This document shows positions 8,013-16,175 of a DNA stretch of 64,000 nucleotides, in pieces; within the stretch, counting starts at the first letter, position 1, and each line of letters opens with the position of its first letter. The stretch spans positions 186,001 through 250,000 of the forward strand of contig NZ_NFIN01000001.1 of the NCBI RefSeq assembly GCF_002161765.1. The letters are read 5' to 3'. The position numbers and the translations under genes are program-made. The notes under the pieces are model-generated. The model was not told the origin of the DNA. It saw only the letters and a list, made by a program, of their open reading frames with translations, and did no database searches. Origin of the DNA: Bacteroides sp. An322. Its GTDB lineage: Bacteria > Bacteroidota > Bacteroidia > Bacteroidales > Bacteroidaceae.

Positions 8013-8778
8013 GCGTCGGGCGCTTTACGATACCGAGTATTTCTTCCGCAAGGTCATCGATGCCGCTACCTTTCGCCAGTGCTTTGTCTGGTGGCAGCAG
8101 CGTGGAACGGAAAAACGGGCGGTCGCCTTCTTCCGAACCTTCCTTGCGGAAACGCTTGCTGTCCGGCAGGCTTGTCTTCAGCGTTTCCAACCCCATCCCG
8201 GCAATCACTTTGTCATAGATGTCGTACAGGTCGGTTTTCTCGCGTTTGTCCACCATATTCCACAACAGTCGGATACCTTTGATGTTCGACTTGCCAGTGG
8301 TGATCAGCGTGTCATTGATAATGCTTGCATACTTCAGCGAACTTTCCATGATGAATCGGTCGGCGGCTATAGGACAGAAAATGTAATCCATGGTCGCCAC
8401 CGTCTTGATTAATCCGAGGTTGTTCACCGTACCCGTCAGGTCGAAAAAGATGAAATCGGGCGGTGTCGCCGACTCAATGAAGGGCTTGACCGTTTCTATC
8501 GCATTGTCGGGTCGGCTGCCCACAATCGGGTAGGCACGTTTGCCGATGCGCTTGAACTGGTCATATGCCAGCTTGCGCAGGTACGGGTTGCGCTCGATGT
8601 TCTTCAGGTCACGCTCGCGCATGTCCTTAATGCTGAACTGGGGAAAGTCGCAGTCCACGACTACCACGTCGTACCCTTTCACGTAATACAGGTAACTCGC
8701 CATCAGTACGGTGAGTGTCGTTTTGCCGGCTCCTCCCTTCTGGGTGGAGAAGGCGATGAACAAAGGTTCTTTTTTCAT
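8005..8778 (-). CDS. traA: TraA, ParA-family ATPase
   Basis: This 257-residue ATPase has a deviant Walker A motif near the N terminus (STQKGGAGKTT) and a conserved switch region (VVVVDCDFPQF). These are hallmarks of ParA/MinD/Soj-type proteins. TraA is the first gene of the CTnDOT-type transfer operon. The ATG at 8778 (MKKEPLFIAFS) is preferred, because the frame extending to 8856 runs into the repeat-rich intergenic region. ParA proteins act with a DNA-binding partner at a cis site: the DUF3408 genes downstream and the repeats at 8820-9060 are candidates for those parts. Confidence 0.88.
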   Translation of the reverse strand: MKKEPLFIAFSTQKGGAGKTTLTVLMASYLYYVKGYDVVVVDCDFPQFSIKDMRERDLKNIERNPYLRKLAYDQFKRIGKRAYPIVGSRPDNAIETVKPFIESATPPDFIFFDLTGTVNNLGLIKTVATMDYIFCPIAADRFIMESSLKYASIINDTLITTGKSNIKGIRLLWNMVDKREKTDLYDIYDKVIAGMGLETLKTSLPDSKRFRKEGSEEGDRPFFRSTLLPPDKALAKGSGIDDLAEEILGIVKRPTHG

Positions 8779-8819
8779 TCTTCTTTTTTTAATTGTTAGA
8801 CATCGGTTTATTGCAGGTC

Positions 8820-9060
8820 GGCATATATGCCATTTCGCAGACTTGTTCATTTGCACATTTGCGGCTTTGCTTGTATGCTCATGAGGTTACTCGCTTGCTT
8901 GCAATCTAATGTGCCTGCTTGCGTTTCCGCCTGTACGCTTGCGTGCCGGCAGGCAGGCACACAGGCAGGAGGGCAGACAGGTGCAAGGATTTGCACATTT
9001 GCGGATATGCCTGTACGGAAATAGGCAGGCTTGCCGACCTTTCTGCCTGCAAAGTAAAGG
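8820..9060. repeat. Repeat-rich region upstream of traA
   Basis: The region holds a perfect palindrome GGCATATATGCC (8820-8831) and a 16-bp direct repeat ATTTGCACATTTGCGG at 8849-8864 and 8989-9004. It also has many interleaved TGCCTGC/GCAGGCA and GCCTGTACG words, including an inverted pair GTGCCTGC / GCAGGCAC. No convincing gene is present. It lies in the divergent gap between traA (ParA-like) and mobA, so a partition-type site, a tra promoter region or part of oriT are all plausible. Confidence 0.5.
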
Positions 9061-9165
9061 GCATTTTTCCATATCCGTATCGTTTTGGAGTTTGGTGGCA
9101 GCTTCTGGCAGCAAGTGGTAGGGAGTGGCTTCGTTCTTGTCACGTTTTCAAGGGCTTAAACGCCC

Positions 9166-9174
9166 TACCTTTGC
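9166..9174 (+). promoter_or_regulatory. Candidate mob operon promoter, -7 box
   Basis: TACCTTTGC matches the Bacteroidetes -7 consensus TAnnTTTGC and lies about 330 nt upstream of mobA. No strong -33 TTTG is seen at the usual spacing. If used, the transcript would carry the hairpin array at 9248-9462 in its leader. Confidence 0.4.
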
Positions 9175-9247
9175 ACCCAAGCGGCAGGGCAATGCTCCCG
9201 GCGCGTACCGCAGCCCCCGGCTCCGTCCTTCTTTTGGGCAGCCGGAG

Positions 9248-9462
9248 GGTATCGGGCGACCGATACCTTTATGGGATTGTTATAACAGGTATATCCCCAA
9301 TCCGTCTGCTACGGATTTTTGTGTCCTCTAAGACACAGCAAGGTATGTTTCGAGTTACCCGAAACCTTGCGGGTTACTCCCGCAAGCCTTGCCCCTGAAA
9401 GGGGAAGGGGGCTTCCTCTCCGAAGTCGGGAAGCCTGTTTCCTACCTGCGGCACGTGTGCCG
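9248..9462. other. Candidate origin of transfer: array of seven hairpins
   Basis: Seven short inverted repeats follow one another: 9248-9267 (8-bp arms), 9299-9317 (7), 9320-9337 (6), 9347-9365 (6), 9366-9386 (8), 9392-9404 (5) and 9449-9462 (6). The fourth and fifth overlap at their edges and could be alternative structures. The array lies directly upstream of the mobA/mobB relaxase genes, where oriT is expected in this element family. No nic site can be assigned from sequence alone. Confidence 0.5.
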
Positions 9463-9485
9463 GAAGCTGCGCTTATGCCGTGAAA

Positions 9486-9496
9486 CCACTAAATCC
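9486..9496 (+). promoter_or_regulatory. Leader motif CCACTAAATCC upstream of mobA
   Basis: CCACTAAATCCAT precedes the mobA ATG, with the core 11-mer ending 9 nt before it. The match to the antisense linker of the candidate sRNA (36734-36827) is 13 nt and continues as GTAA after a one-base bulge. Confidence 0.6.
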
Positions 9497-9505
9497 ATAG
9501 TAATA

Positions 9506-9931
9506 ATGAACAGAGAACGTAAGAAAGGGGGAAGACACCCCAAGTTGGAAAAGAAAACGCACCATGTGATGCTGCGTTTCAACGACGAGGAATGGCTCAG
9601 GTTCCTCGCCATGTACGAACAGACGGAGGTGAAGGCAAAGGCGGTGTTCGCCAAGGCACGCATCTTCGGCGGGGAGTTCCGTGTGTTCCGGGAGGACAGG
9701 ACGCTGGTGGAATACTACGCCAAGCTGTCTTCATTCCATGCGCAGTACCGCATGATAGGCAACAACTACAACCAGACCGTCAAGGAGCTGCGCTGCCATT
9801 TCTCCGAGAAAAAGGCGATGGCATTGCTCTACCGGCTGGAGCAATGCACGAAGGAACTGGCGGCATTGACCCGCCAAATCGTGGAACTGACAAAGGATTT
9901 CGAGGAACGATGGTCGCAAAAATCAGTTTAG
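9506..9931 (+). CDS. mobA: MobA, mobilization accessory protein
   Basis: This 141-residue protein has a basic N terminus (MNRERKKGGRHPK). It resembles the MobA/MobC-type relaxosome accessory proteins that bind oriT and help the relaxase. The middle carries the typical pattern LRFNDEEWLRFL and the later segment YRMIGNNYNQTVKEL, conserved in this family. The start at 9506 is chosen because the longer frame from 9389 lies within the hairpin array, and the sRNA-complementary motif sits just before this ATG. The 3' end overlaps mobB by 22 nt. Confidence 0.85.
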   Translation: MNRERKKGGRHPKLEKKTHHVMLRFNDEEWLRFLAMYEQTEVKAKAVFAKARIFGGEFRVFREDRTLVEYYAKLSSFHAQYRMIGNNYNQTVKELRCHFSEKKAMALLYRLEQCTKELAALTRQIVELTKDFEERWSQKSV

Positions 9932-11157
9932 GAAAATCCTTGTTCGGGGCATTGGCGTACAACGGGGAGAAGATTAACAAGGAACAGGGCAAACTGCTCG
10001 GCACGAACAAAATCTTCGACGGCTGTTCCGGCAGGATGGATATCCACCGCGCCATGCAGGACTTCTCACGTTACCTCTCGCCCCACGTGAGGACGGAGAA
10101 GCCCGTCATGCACGTATCGCTCAACCCGCATCCCGATGACCGACTGACGGACATGGAACTGGAGGGCATTGCGCGTGAGTACATGGAACGGATGGGGTTC
10201 GGCGAACAGCCGTACATCATCTATAAACACGAGGACATCGACCGCCACCACCTGCACATCGTGACCATCCGTGTGGATGATAACGGCAGGTGCATCAGCG
10301 ACCGCTACAACTTCCGCAAGAGCCGGGAGATTACCCGTGAACTGGAACGCAAGTACGGCCTGCACCCCGCCGACCGCAGGCAGCACCGCCATGACAACCC
10401 CTTGCGGAAAGTGGACGTTTCGCAGGGCGACGTGAAGCGTCAGGTGGCGAACACCGCCAAGGCGGTCATGGCGGCTTACAAGTTCCGGACGATGGGCGAA
10501 TACCGCGCCCTGCTCTCCCTCTACAACGTCACGGTGGAGGAAGCCCGTGGCAACGTGGACGGGCGCGAGTATCACGGGCTGGTCTATGCCGCCACCGACG
10601 ATGCCGGTAACAAGGTTGGCAATCCTTTCAAGGCATCCCGTATCGGGAAGTCCGTCGGCTATGAAGCCGTGCTGCGCAGGTTTGAATTTTCCAAAGGGCA
10701 GATCCGCGACAAGCGTCTGGCGGACAGGACGCGCAAGACCGTCGCCGCCGCGCTCGCCCGGACCTACCGTAAGGAGGAGTTCATCGGCTTGCTTCATGCA
10801 AAGGGCGTGGATGTGGTGTTCCGCCACACGGATGAGGGGCGCATATACGGGGCGACCTTCATCGACCACCGCACGGGCTGCGTGCTGAACGGCTCGCGCT
10901 TGGGCAGGGAGTTTTCCGCCAACGCCTTGCAGGAGCATTTCACCCTGCCGTATGCAGGCACTCCGCCGATACCGTTCACCATTACGGAGGACGAACCGCA
11001 GCAGGAAGCCCGTACCTATGTGGAACACGACGAGGGGCACTCCACCGGCTTGGGGCTGCTCGGTGGCGATGCGTCGGGCGCACAGGCGGAAGAAGCCGCC
11101 TTCGAGCGTGACCTCAAACGCAGGAAGAAGAAACGCCGCAAGGGTTTGGGGCTGTGA
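9910..11157 (+). CDS. mobB: MobB, relaxase
   Basis: This 415-residue relaxase/mobilization nuclease nicks one strand at oriT and pilots it into the recipient. The metal-binding histidine motif HEDIDRHHLHIVTI is present at about residues 107-120, typical of the MOBP-like relaxases of Bacteroidales elements. The preceding region (MHVSLNPHPDDRL) matches relaxase motif II surroundings. The start at 9910 (MVAKISLGKSLFG) overlaps the end of mobA in another frame. It lies between mobA and the coupling protein gene mobC. Family assignment is firm; the exact catalytic tyrosine was not identified. Confidence 0.9.
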   Translation: MVAKISLGKSLFGALAYNGEKINKEQGKLLGTNKIFDGCSGRMDIHRAMQDFSRYLSPHVRTEKPVMHVSLNPHPDDRLTDMELEGIAREYMERMGFGEQPYIIYKHEDIDRHHLHIVTIRVDDNGRCISDRYNFRKSREITRELERKYGLHPADRRQHRHDNPLRKVDVSQGDVKRQVANTAKAVMAAYKFRTMGEYRALLSLYNVTVEEARGNVDGREYHGLVYAATDDAGNKVGNPFKASRIGKSVGYEAVLRRFEFSKGQIRDKRLADRTRKTVAAALARTYRKEEFIGLLHAKGVDVVFRHTDEGRIYGATFIDHRTGCVLNGSRLGREFSANALQEHFTLPYAGTPPIPFTITEDEPQQEARTYVEHDEGHSTGLGLLGGDASGAQAEEAAFERDLKRRKKKRRKGLGL

Positions 11158-11160
11158 TAA

Positions 11161-11223
11161 CCTAAGTACGGAACTAAGGGTACCTAAGTACGGAACAGAG
11201 ATAGCCTAAGTCCGTACCTTAGG
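11161..11223. repeat. Three repeats between mobB and mobC
   Basis: CCTAAGTACGGAAC occurs at 11161-11174 and 11183-11196. A related copy in inverted orientation forms CCTAAGTCCGTACCTTAGG (11205-11223). They fill the 129-bp gap between mobB and mobC. They could be protein-binding sites or an RNA structure that tunes mobC expression. The remaining part of the gap shows no recognisable feature. Confidence 0.55.
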
Positions 11224-11286
11224 TATCTTCACTTTCTATCGGTATTAAACACGATTATTCATCAACTAAAAAACAGAAACAGATTT

Positions 11287-13296
11287 ATGTCACAACAGGA
11301 AGACGATTTGAGGGCATTGGCGAAAATCATGGATTTTCTGCGTGCCGTAAGCATTTTACTGGTGGTCATACACCTCTATTGGTATTGTTACGAAGCCGTA
11401 AGGCTGTGGGGCATCGACATCGGCGTGGTGGACAGGGTACTGTTGAACTTCGACCGCACCGCAGGATTGTTCCGCTCCATCCTTTATACGAAACTTTTTG
11501 CGTTGGCGCTGCTGGCACTCTCGTGTCTGGGCACGAAGGGGGTCAAGGAGGAAAAAATCACGTGGGCAAGGATTTGGACGGTGCTTGCAGCAGGGCTTGT
11601 GCTGTTTTTTCTGAACTGGTGGATATTGTCCCTGCCGTTGCCCGTAGAGGCAAACGCGGCATTGTACACCGCCACCGTTGCGGCGGGCTATGTCTGCCTG
11701 CTGATGTCCGGCACATGGATGAGTCGCCTTCTGCGCACCAACCTCATGGAAGACGTGTTCAACGTGGAGAACGAGAGCTTCATGCAGGAAACGCGGCTCA
11801 TCGAGAACGAGTATTCGGTGAACCTGCCCACACGCTTCTATTACAGGAAGAAGTGGAACAACGGATATATCAACGTAGTAAACCCGTTCCGTGCGTCCAT
11901 CGTACTGGGCACACCGGGCAGCGGAAAGTCGTATGCCGTGGTAAACAGTTTTATCAAACAACAGATTGAGAAAGGTTATTCAATGTATATCTATGATTTC
12001 AAATTCAGCGACTTATCGACTATTGCCTACAACCACCTGATGAACCACCCGGAGGGATATAAGGTCAAGCCGAAGTTCTACGTGATAAACTTCGACGACC
12101 CGCGCCGCAGCCACCGCTGCAATCCCATACACCCCGATTTCATGGAGGACATCACCGATGCCTACGAGAGTGCCTACACGATAATGCTCAATTTGAACAA
12201 GACTTGGGTGCAAAAACAGGGCGACTTTTTCGTTGAGTCACCGATTATCCTGTTTGCCGCTGTGATATGGTTTTTGCGCATCTACAAGGACGGCAAGTAT
12301 TGCACCTTTCCCCATGCCATCGAACTCTTGAACCGCCGTTACGAGGACGTGTTTCCAATTCTCACCAGCTATCCCGAATTGGAGAACTACCTTTCCCCGT
12401 TCATGGACGCATGGCAGGGCGGCGCGATGGAACAGCTTGCCGGACAGATCGCGTCGGCGAAGATACCGCTATCCCGTATGATTTCCCCACAGCTCTATTG
12501 GGTCATGTCCGACAGCGAGTTTACCCTCGACATCAACAATCCCGATGAGCCGAAGATACTCTGTGTCGGCAACAACCCCGACCGCCAGAACATCTACGGC
12601 GCGGCATTGGGCTTGTACAATTCCCGCATCGTGAAGCTTATCAACAAGAAGGGCAAGCTGAAGTCGGCGGTAATCATCGACGAACTGCCCACGATTTACT
12701 TCAAGGGGCTGGACAACCTTATCGCCACCGCCCGAAGCAACAAGGTGGCTGTCTGCCTCGGTTTTCAGGACTTCTCACAGTTGAAGCGCGACTACGGCGA
12801 CAAGGAAGCCGCCGTAGTGATGAACACGGTGGGCAACATCTTCTCCGGTCAGGTGGTGGGCGAGACCGCCAAGACCCTTTCGGAGCGTTTCGGCAAAATC
12901 TTGCAGAAGCGGCAGAGCATCACCATCAACCGCGAGGACAAGTCCACCTCCATCAACACGCAGATGGAGAGCCTTATCCCGGCGAGCAAGATTTCCACGC
13001 TCACGCAGGGTATGTTTGTCGGTGCAGTAGCCGACAACTTCAACGAGCGCATCGAGCAGAAAATCTTTCATTGCGAAATAGTGGTGGATGCCGAAAAGGT
13101 GAAACGCGAGGAACAAGCATACAAGCCCATCCCCGTCATCACGGACTTCACCGATGCCGACGGCAACGACCGCATGAAGGAGATGATTCAGGAGAACTAC
13201 AACCGCATCCGTGCCGAGGTGCGGCAGATTGTCGCCGACGAGTTGCAGCGTATCCAATCCGACCCGGAACTGCAACACCTGTTGCAGAACAAGTAG
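11287..13296 (+). CDS. mobC: MobC, VirD4/TraG-type coupling protein
   Basis: This 669-residue protein is the T4SS coupling ATPase that brings the relaxosome to the mating channel. Four hydrophobic helices lie in the first 150 residues. A Walker A motif (GTPGSGKS) follows at about residue 209 and a Walker B motif (VIIDELP) at about 462, and the C-terminal TraM-recognition-type region includes NTVGNIFSGQV. This is the layout of Bacteroides MobC/TraG-family coupling proteins. It is the last gene of the mob operon, and the convergent terminator at 13316-13360 lies just downstream. Confidence 0.9.
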   Translation: MSQQEDDLRALAKIMDFLRAVSILLVVIHLYWYCYEAVRLWGIDIGVVDRVLLNFDRTAGLFRSILYTKLFALALLALSCLGTKGVKEEKITWARIWTVLAAGLVLFFLNWWILSLPLPVEANAALYTATVAAGYVCLLMSGTWMSRLLRTNLMEDVFNVENESFMQETRLIENEYSVNLPTRFYYRKKWNNGYINVVNPFRASIVLGTPGSGKSYAVVNSFIKQQIEKGYSMYIYDFKFSDLSTIAYNHLMNHPEGYKVKPKFYVINFDDPRRSHRCNPIHPDFMEDITDAYESAYTIMLNLNKTWVQKQGDFFVESPIILFAAVIWFLRIYKDGKYCTFPHAIELLNRRYEDVFPILTSYPELENYLSPFMDAWQGGAMEQLAGQIASAKIPLSRMISPQLYWVMSDSEFTLDINNPDEPKILCVGNNPDRQNIYGAALGLYNSRIVKLINKKGKLKSAVIIDELPTIYFKGLDNLIATARSNKVAVCLGFQDFSQLKRDYGDKEAAVVMNTVGNIFSGQVVGETAKTLSERFGKILQKRQSITINREDKSTSINTQMESLIPASKISTLTQGMFVGAVADNFNERIEQKIFHCEIVVDAEKVKREEQAYKPIPVITDFTDADGNDRMKEMIQENYNRIRAEVRQIVADELQRIQSDPELQHLLQNK

Positions 13297-13315
13297 GACA
13301 CCGCAGGCGAAAAGA

Positions 13316-13360
13316 GAAAATCCGTAGCTCGGTTCAGACCGGGTTACGGATTTTCCTTTT
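13316..13360. terminator. Bidirectional terminator between mobC and a convergent gene
   Basis: Perfect 11-bp arms GAAAATCCGTA (13316-13326) and TACGGATTTTC (13345-13355) enclose a smaller inner stem, and a T-rich stretch follows on the plus strand. The hairpin overlaps the stop region of the convergent gene at 13344-13754. Confidence 0.75.
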
Positions 13361-13754
13361 CTTGTATCTTCTTTTCTGCTTTGAGCAACTTGTTTAGGGT
13401 GGAAATGGCAAGGGTCATCAGATAGTTTTTCAACTCGCTATCCTCCTTCAGCAAGATACCATATTTTTCGGCAAAGGCTTCCAACATCCATTTTCGGATG
13501 TCTGCCATATCCTCCCCGAAAGGTATCAGCCGGTTCTCATCCCAATAGACGGTAACGGCAGACACAAACATTGACTTGAAAGCCGCCTTTTGTTCCGCGT
13601 TCAGTTTCTTGTAACGTGTCCTTTCCGTAATGGGAGGTTCGCTGTATGGCATGACGGACACCGGGTCATAGACAGACACCAAGTCGCCGCCGTAATCAAT
13701 GATTATCGGCAAGTCTGACATTGCACCCTGTTTTCGTTTTTTCTTTTTCGCCAT
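13344..13754 (-). CDS. Hypothetical protein downstream of the AlbA_2 regulator
   Basis: This 136-residue protein is not recognised. It begins with a very basic stretch (MAKKKKRKQ). A short beta-like motif follows (LPIIIDYGGDLVSVYDP), then a helical C-terminal half with many Lys and Glu (TLNKLLKAEKKIQEKENP). No signal peptide or membrane segment is visible. It starts 2 bp after the stop of the upstream AlbA_2-domain gene, so the two are probably co-transcribed. A paired function with that regulator is possible but unsupported. Confidence 0.6.
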   Translation of the reverse strand: MAKKKKRKQGAMSDLPIIIDYGGDLVSVYDPVSVMPYSEPPITERTRYKKLNAEQKAAFKSMFVSAVTVYWDENRLIPFGEDMADIRKWMLEAFAEKYGILLKEDSELKNYLMTLAISTLNKLLKAEKKIQEKENP

Positions 13755-13755
13755 G

Positions 13756-15225
13756 CTACTTGTTTCCTTTCAACAAAGCCTTACCCTGTTCAGTAAGGCG
13801 GTATTTTTGTTTAGGGCTATGCTTGGTCAAACCGGGATATACCGTTTCAACAAATTCAAGCCCGATGGCAGCGTTCAAGTAATTTTCCAAAAAATTGCTT
13901 TTGTCTTTCAAACCGATTGCTTCCATTATCTCTTTGGGTGAATAGGAGCCATCCGACAGAGCTGCGATTAGTTTGCCGACCTGTGGGGTGACTGTGGGAT
14001 TACTATGGGGTGGCTGTGGGGTGGCTATGGGATTTTCCTCCATAGCCTTTGGCGCGTAGCGGAATACAAGCACGACAAAACCGCCGCCCAACCTGTATTC
14101 GGGAGACGGCAATCCGGCTTTACGGCACTCTTCCTCCATCAGGCTGATACCGCGTCCCCAATTCTCCAACAGTTTCCTTTTATAAAGGACATTGGCGATG
14201 ATTGGATTTTGAGGTTCCGAACAATGCTCGGACGCCATCTTCTCCACATCCCAGCCATGCGGAAAAGAGCCGGGATTTTCTATCTCCACACGGTCATCGT
14301 ATATGGCGATGCCGACAGAGCCTCCGGCTTCCCTGTAACTGCGGTGAGCCAACGAGTTCAATACACCTTCCCTCACAGCCTTATAAGGCACACTCAGTCG
14401 TTCTTCACGTTCCAGCCCCTCAATCCTGCCCGACAATGAAAGATGTTTGAACAGAAAAGCTATCGCAGCATCAAGCTGTTGGAATATATTGCCGTAAATG
14501 CGTTGGCTGTCTATGAATTCCATCTTGTCCGTTCCCCTGAAACGAGCTAAGCGCAGCAGGCATTGGGGATAGTTTGCCGGCATTTCCCGGTTGGCAAACA
14601 GGATGGCGGCTGCATGGTTCAACACGCCGTTCCTCATCAAGCTGAATTTTTCAAGGATGGCAGGAATGTCGTTTCCTGTATTTTCCGGCAAGCGTCCGCA
14701 GTCTATTCCCAAACGGACTGTTTTAAGCACCTCGTTCTCATCAATGTCATTTAATGTCAAATCAGGGTCGTCGAACAGTTCCCAACGGTGACGCACACCG
14801 TCGCGGTCGAGCAACAACTCATTGTATTTTTGTTGCGGCATGGCGACAGTTGTGCTTTCCACACGCATATAAGGGCGGTTCTTATAAGTAAACGGGCGTT
14901 CCATCCTTGAATCTTCAACATGGAGGGCGATGATTTTCTTTTCACCGTCAGGCAAGGGCACGTATGAAACCTGTACCGTGGCGGTAGGCTCCAATCTGCC
15001 GATGGCTTCCGCAATATCCCGTTTCGTCTTGTCGCTCACTTCCTGCCCGATGATTTTACCGTTGTCCGCCACGCCGAACAGCACCGTGCCGCCTTCGCCG
15101 TTGAGGAAGGCGCACAGCGTTTCCATGCCACGCTCCAACTGTCCGGTGGTCTGCTTGAACTCAACCTTGCCGCCTTCCTTTTCAGCTGTCAGGTTCTGTA
15201 TGATATTGAGATTGTCTATTTCCAT
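13756..15225 (-). CDS. AlbA_2 (Schlafen-type) ATP-binding regulator
   Basis: This 489-residue protein starts with an AlbA_2/Schlafen AAA_4-type domain: EFKQTTGQLERGMETLCAFLNGEGGTVLFGV at residues 22-52, quoted as separate motifs EFKQTTGQL and AFLNGEGGTVLFGV. A GHKL-like ATP-binding part follows (REGVLNSLAHRSY ... VEIENPGSFP, about 288-325). A Pro/Thr-rich linker (about 405-420) leads to a C-terminal winged helix (YSPKEIMEAIGLKDKSNF). Such proteins are annotated as putative transcriptional regulators, and related domains also occur in defence and RNA-cleaving proteins. It lies downstream of rteC in the regulatory block. Role unknown; the domain call is fairly sure. Confidence 0.8.
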   Translation of the reverse strand: MEIDNLNIIQNLTAEKEGGKVEFKQTTGQLERGMETLCAFLNGEGGTVLFGVADNGKIIGQEVSDKTKRDIAEAIGRLEPTATVQVSYVPLPDGEKKIIALHVEDSRMERPFTYKNRPYMRVESTTVAMPQQKYNELLLDRDGVRHRWELFDDPDLTLNDIDENEVLKTVRLGIDCGRLPENTGNDIPAILEKFSLMRNGVLNHAAAILFANREMPANYPQCLLRLARFRGTDKMEFIDSQRIYGNIFQQLDAAIAFLFKHLSLSGRIEGLEREERLSVPYKAVREGVLNSLAHRSYREAGGSVGIAIYDDRVEIENPGSFPHGWDVEKMASEHCSEPQNPIIANVLYKRKLLENWGRGISLMEEECRKAGLPSPEYRLGGGFVVLVFRYAPKAMEENPIATPQPPHSNPTVTPQVGKLIAALSDGSYSPKEIMEAIGLKDKSNFLENYLNAAIGLEFVETVYPGLTKHSPKQKYRLTEQGKALLKGNK

Positions 15226-15244
15226 CGTCTTGCTCTTTGGTTTA

Positions 15245-15277
15245 CAAAAATAATAAATTGCCCTGCCGAAAACGAAA
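15245..15277 (-). promoter_or_regulatory. Candidate promoter for the AlbA_2 gene
   Basis: On the minus strand TATTTTTG (15252-15245) matches the -7 consensus TAnnTTTG. TTTC (15277-15274) lies near the -33 position. The start codon is about 20 nt downstream. The rest of the 150-bp gap to rteC shows nothing else recognisable. Confidence 0.45.
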
Positions 15278-15375
15278 GTTTTATGCTATTTCTATGTATT
15301 ATGTCGAAAAAACAGGCGAGGAGACACTCACGCGCCCCCTTGCCTTACTGTTCTTATATAAATGGACAATAACGT

Positions 15376-16002
15376 CTATCTTCTTTGCCGCTCCCGTTCC
15401 TCGTCCAACAGCATCCGCTTGTTCACCTTCTCCGCAGCCCGGTCGAGGAAATAGGTGCGGCTCTCGCTCTTGCGCATCTTGATGTCGTTGTATATGTTGT
15501 AACAGCCTTTCGCCTGTACGCCGAACACCTTGTAGCAGTAGGAAGCTATCTCTTTCAGCGATGCTTCACCGCCGTTTATACAGCCCATCTCGCTGATGCC
15601 ATAGATAAGTTCCACGAGGTCGGACGCCTTGCCCGTCCACCGCATGGGCGGGGCATCGGCAGGCGTATCGTCTTTCTTTTCATCTTTGGAGGGGATGGAG
15701 GATAGTGGCGGCACTTGGTTATGTGGCATGGAAATGTGTTTCAGCATCTTGCGCACGAAGGCGAGGGCTTTGCGCACGTACACGCTGTGGTGGGTGCCCG
15801 TATCTTGCAGGGCTTTGTGGTATTGCAGTTCCGTTTCCGCATAGCTCAACGCGGGCAGCGGATGGCAGGGGCTTGCAGCTCCCGTGCAGAGCGAAATGAC
15901 CGTTGCAACGAACTCGTTGTATGCCGCACTCAGCCCGTTGCGGCTTTCGGGGTTGTCTATCAGGCGGAAGAACTCCGTTTCTGTCAATATGAGATGTTCC
16001 AT
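15376..16002 (-). CDS. rteC: RteC, activator of excision genes
   Basis: This 208-residue protein matches the RteC family in length and in its C-terminal helical motif (DLVELIYGISEMGCINGG ... YNDIKMRKSESRTYFLD). In CTnDOT, RteC is a winged-helix DNA-binding protein that is made under RteB control and activates the excision operon (xis2c-xis2d-orf3-exc) by binding upstream of its promoter. Here the matching excision operon is at 36846-41431. The rteC leader holds a -24/-12-type promoter (16062-16076) and three upstream palindromes (16176-16248), which fits activation by RteB. Confidence 0.88.
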   Translation of the reverse strand: MEHLILTETEFFRLIDNPESRNGLSAAYNEFVATVISLCTGAASPCHPLPALSYAETELQYHKALQDTGTHHSVYVRKALAFVRKMLKHISMPHNQVPPLSSIPSKDEKKDDTPADAPPMRWTGKASDLVELIYGISEMGCINGGEASLKEIASYCYKVFGVQAKGCYNIYNDIKMRKSESRTYFLDRAAEKVNKRMLLDEERERQRR

Positions 16003-16061
16003 TTGCTTTCAGTTTTATGTTGTTACACTTGGGTTGAAGTGTGCGCACATAAAACTATCGG

Positions 16062-16076
16062 GCAAACGGCAGTCCA
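16062..16076 (-). promoter_or_regulatory. Candidate sigma-54 promoter of rteC
   Basis: TGGACTGCCGTTTGC on the minus strand has GG and GC separated by 10 nt, the invariant spacing of -24/-12 promoters (TGGCAC-N5-TTGC). It would start transcription about 48 nt before the rteC ATG. RteB carries the GAFTGA sigma-54 contact motif, which makes this promoter type likely. Confidence 0.6.
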
Positions 16077-16175
16077 ACGGATGGGATTTTTTGCGGTTTG
16101 TTTTGCAAGTCGCTGATAAACAGCAGACATATTTAATAAAAATAAATTGGAATACCCAAATTCAGCCTTTCGGAA

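Noticed and set aside
8849-9004. CRISPR-like repeat arrangement
   Set aside because: Only two copies of the 16-bp repeat, unequal spacing, no cas genes.
9389-9505. Longer N terminus of mobA
   Set aside because: The extra 39 codons lie in the hairpin array and include the leader motif; the ATG at 9506 has the motif at the same spacing as other targets.
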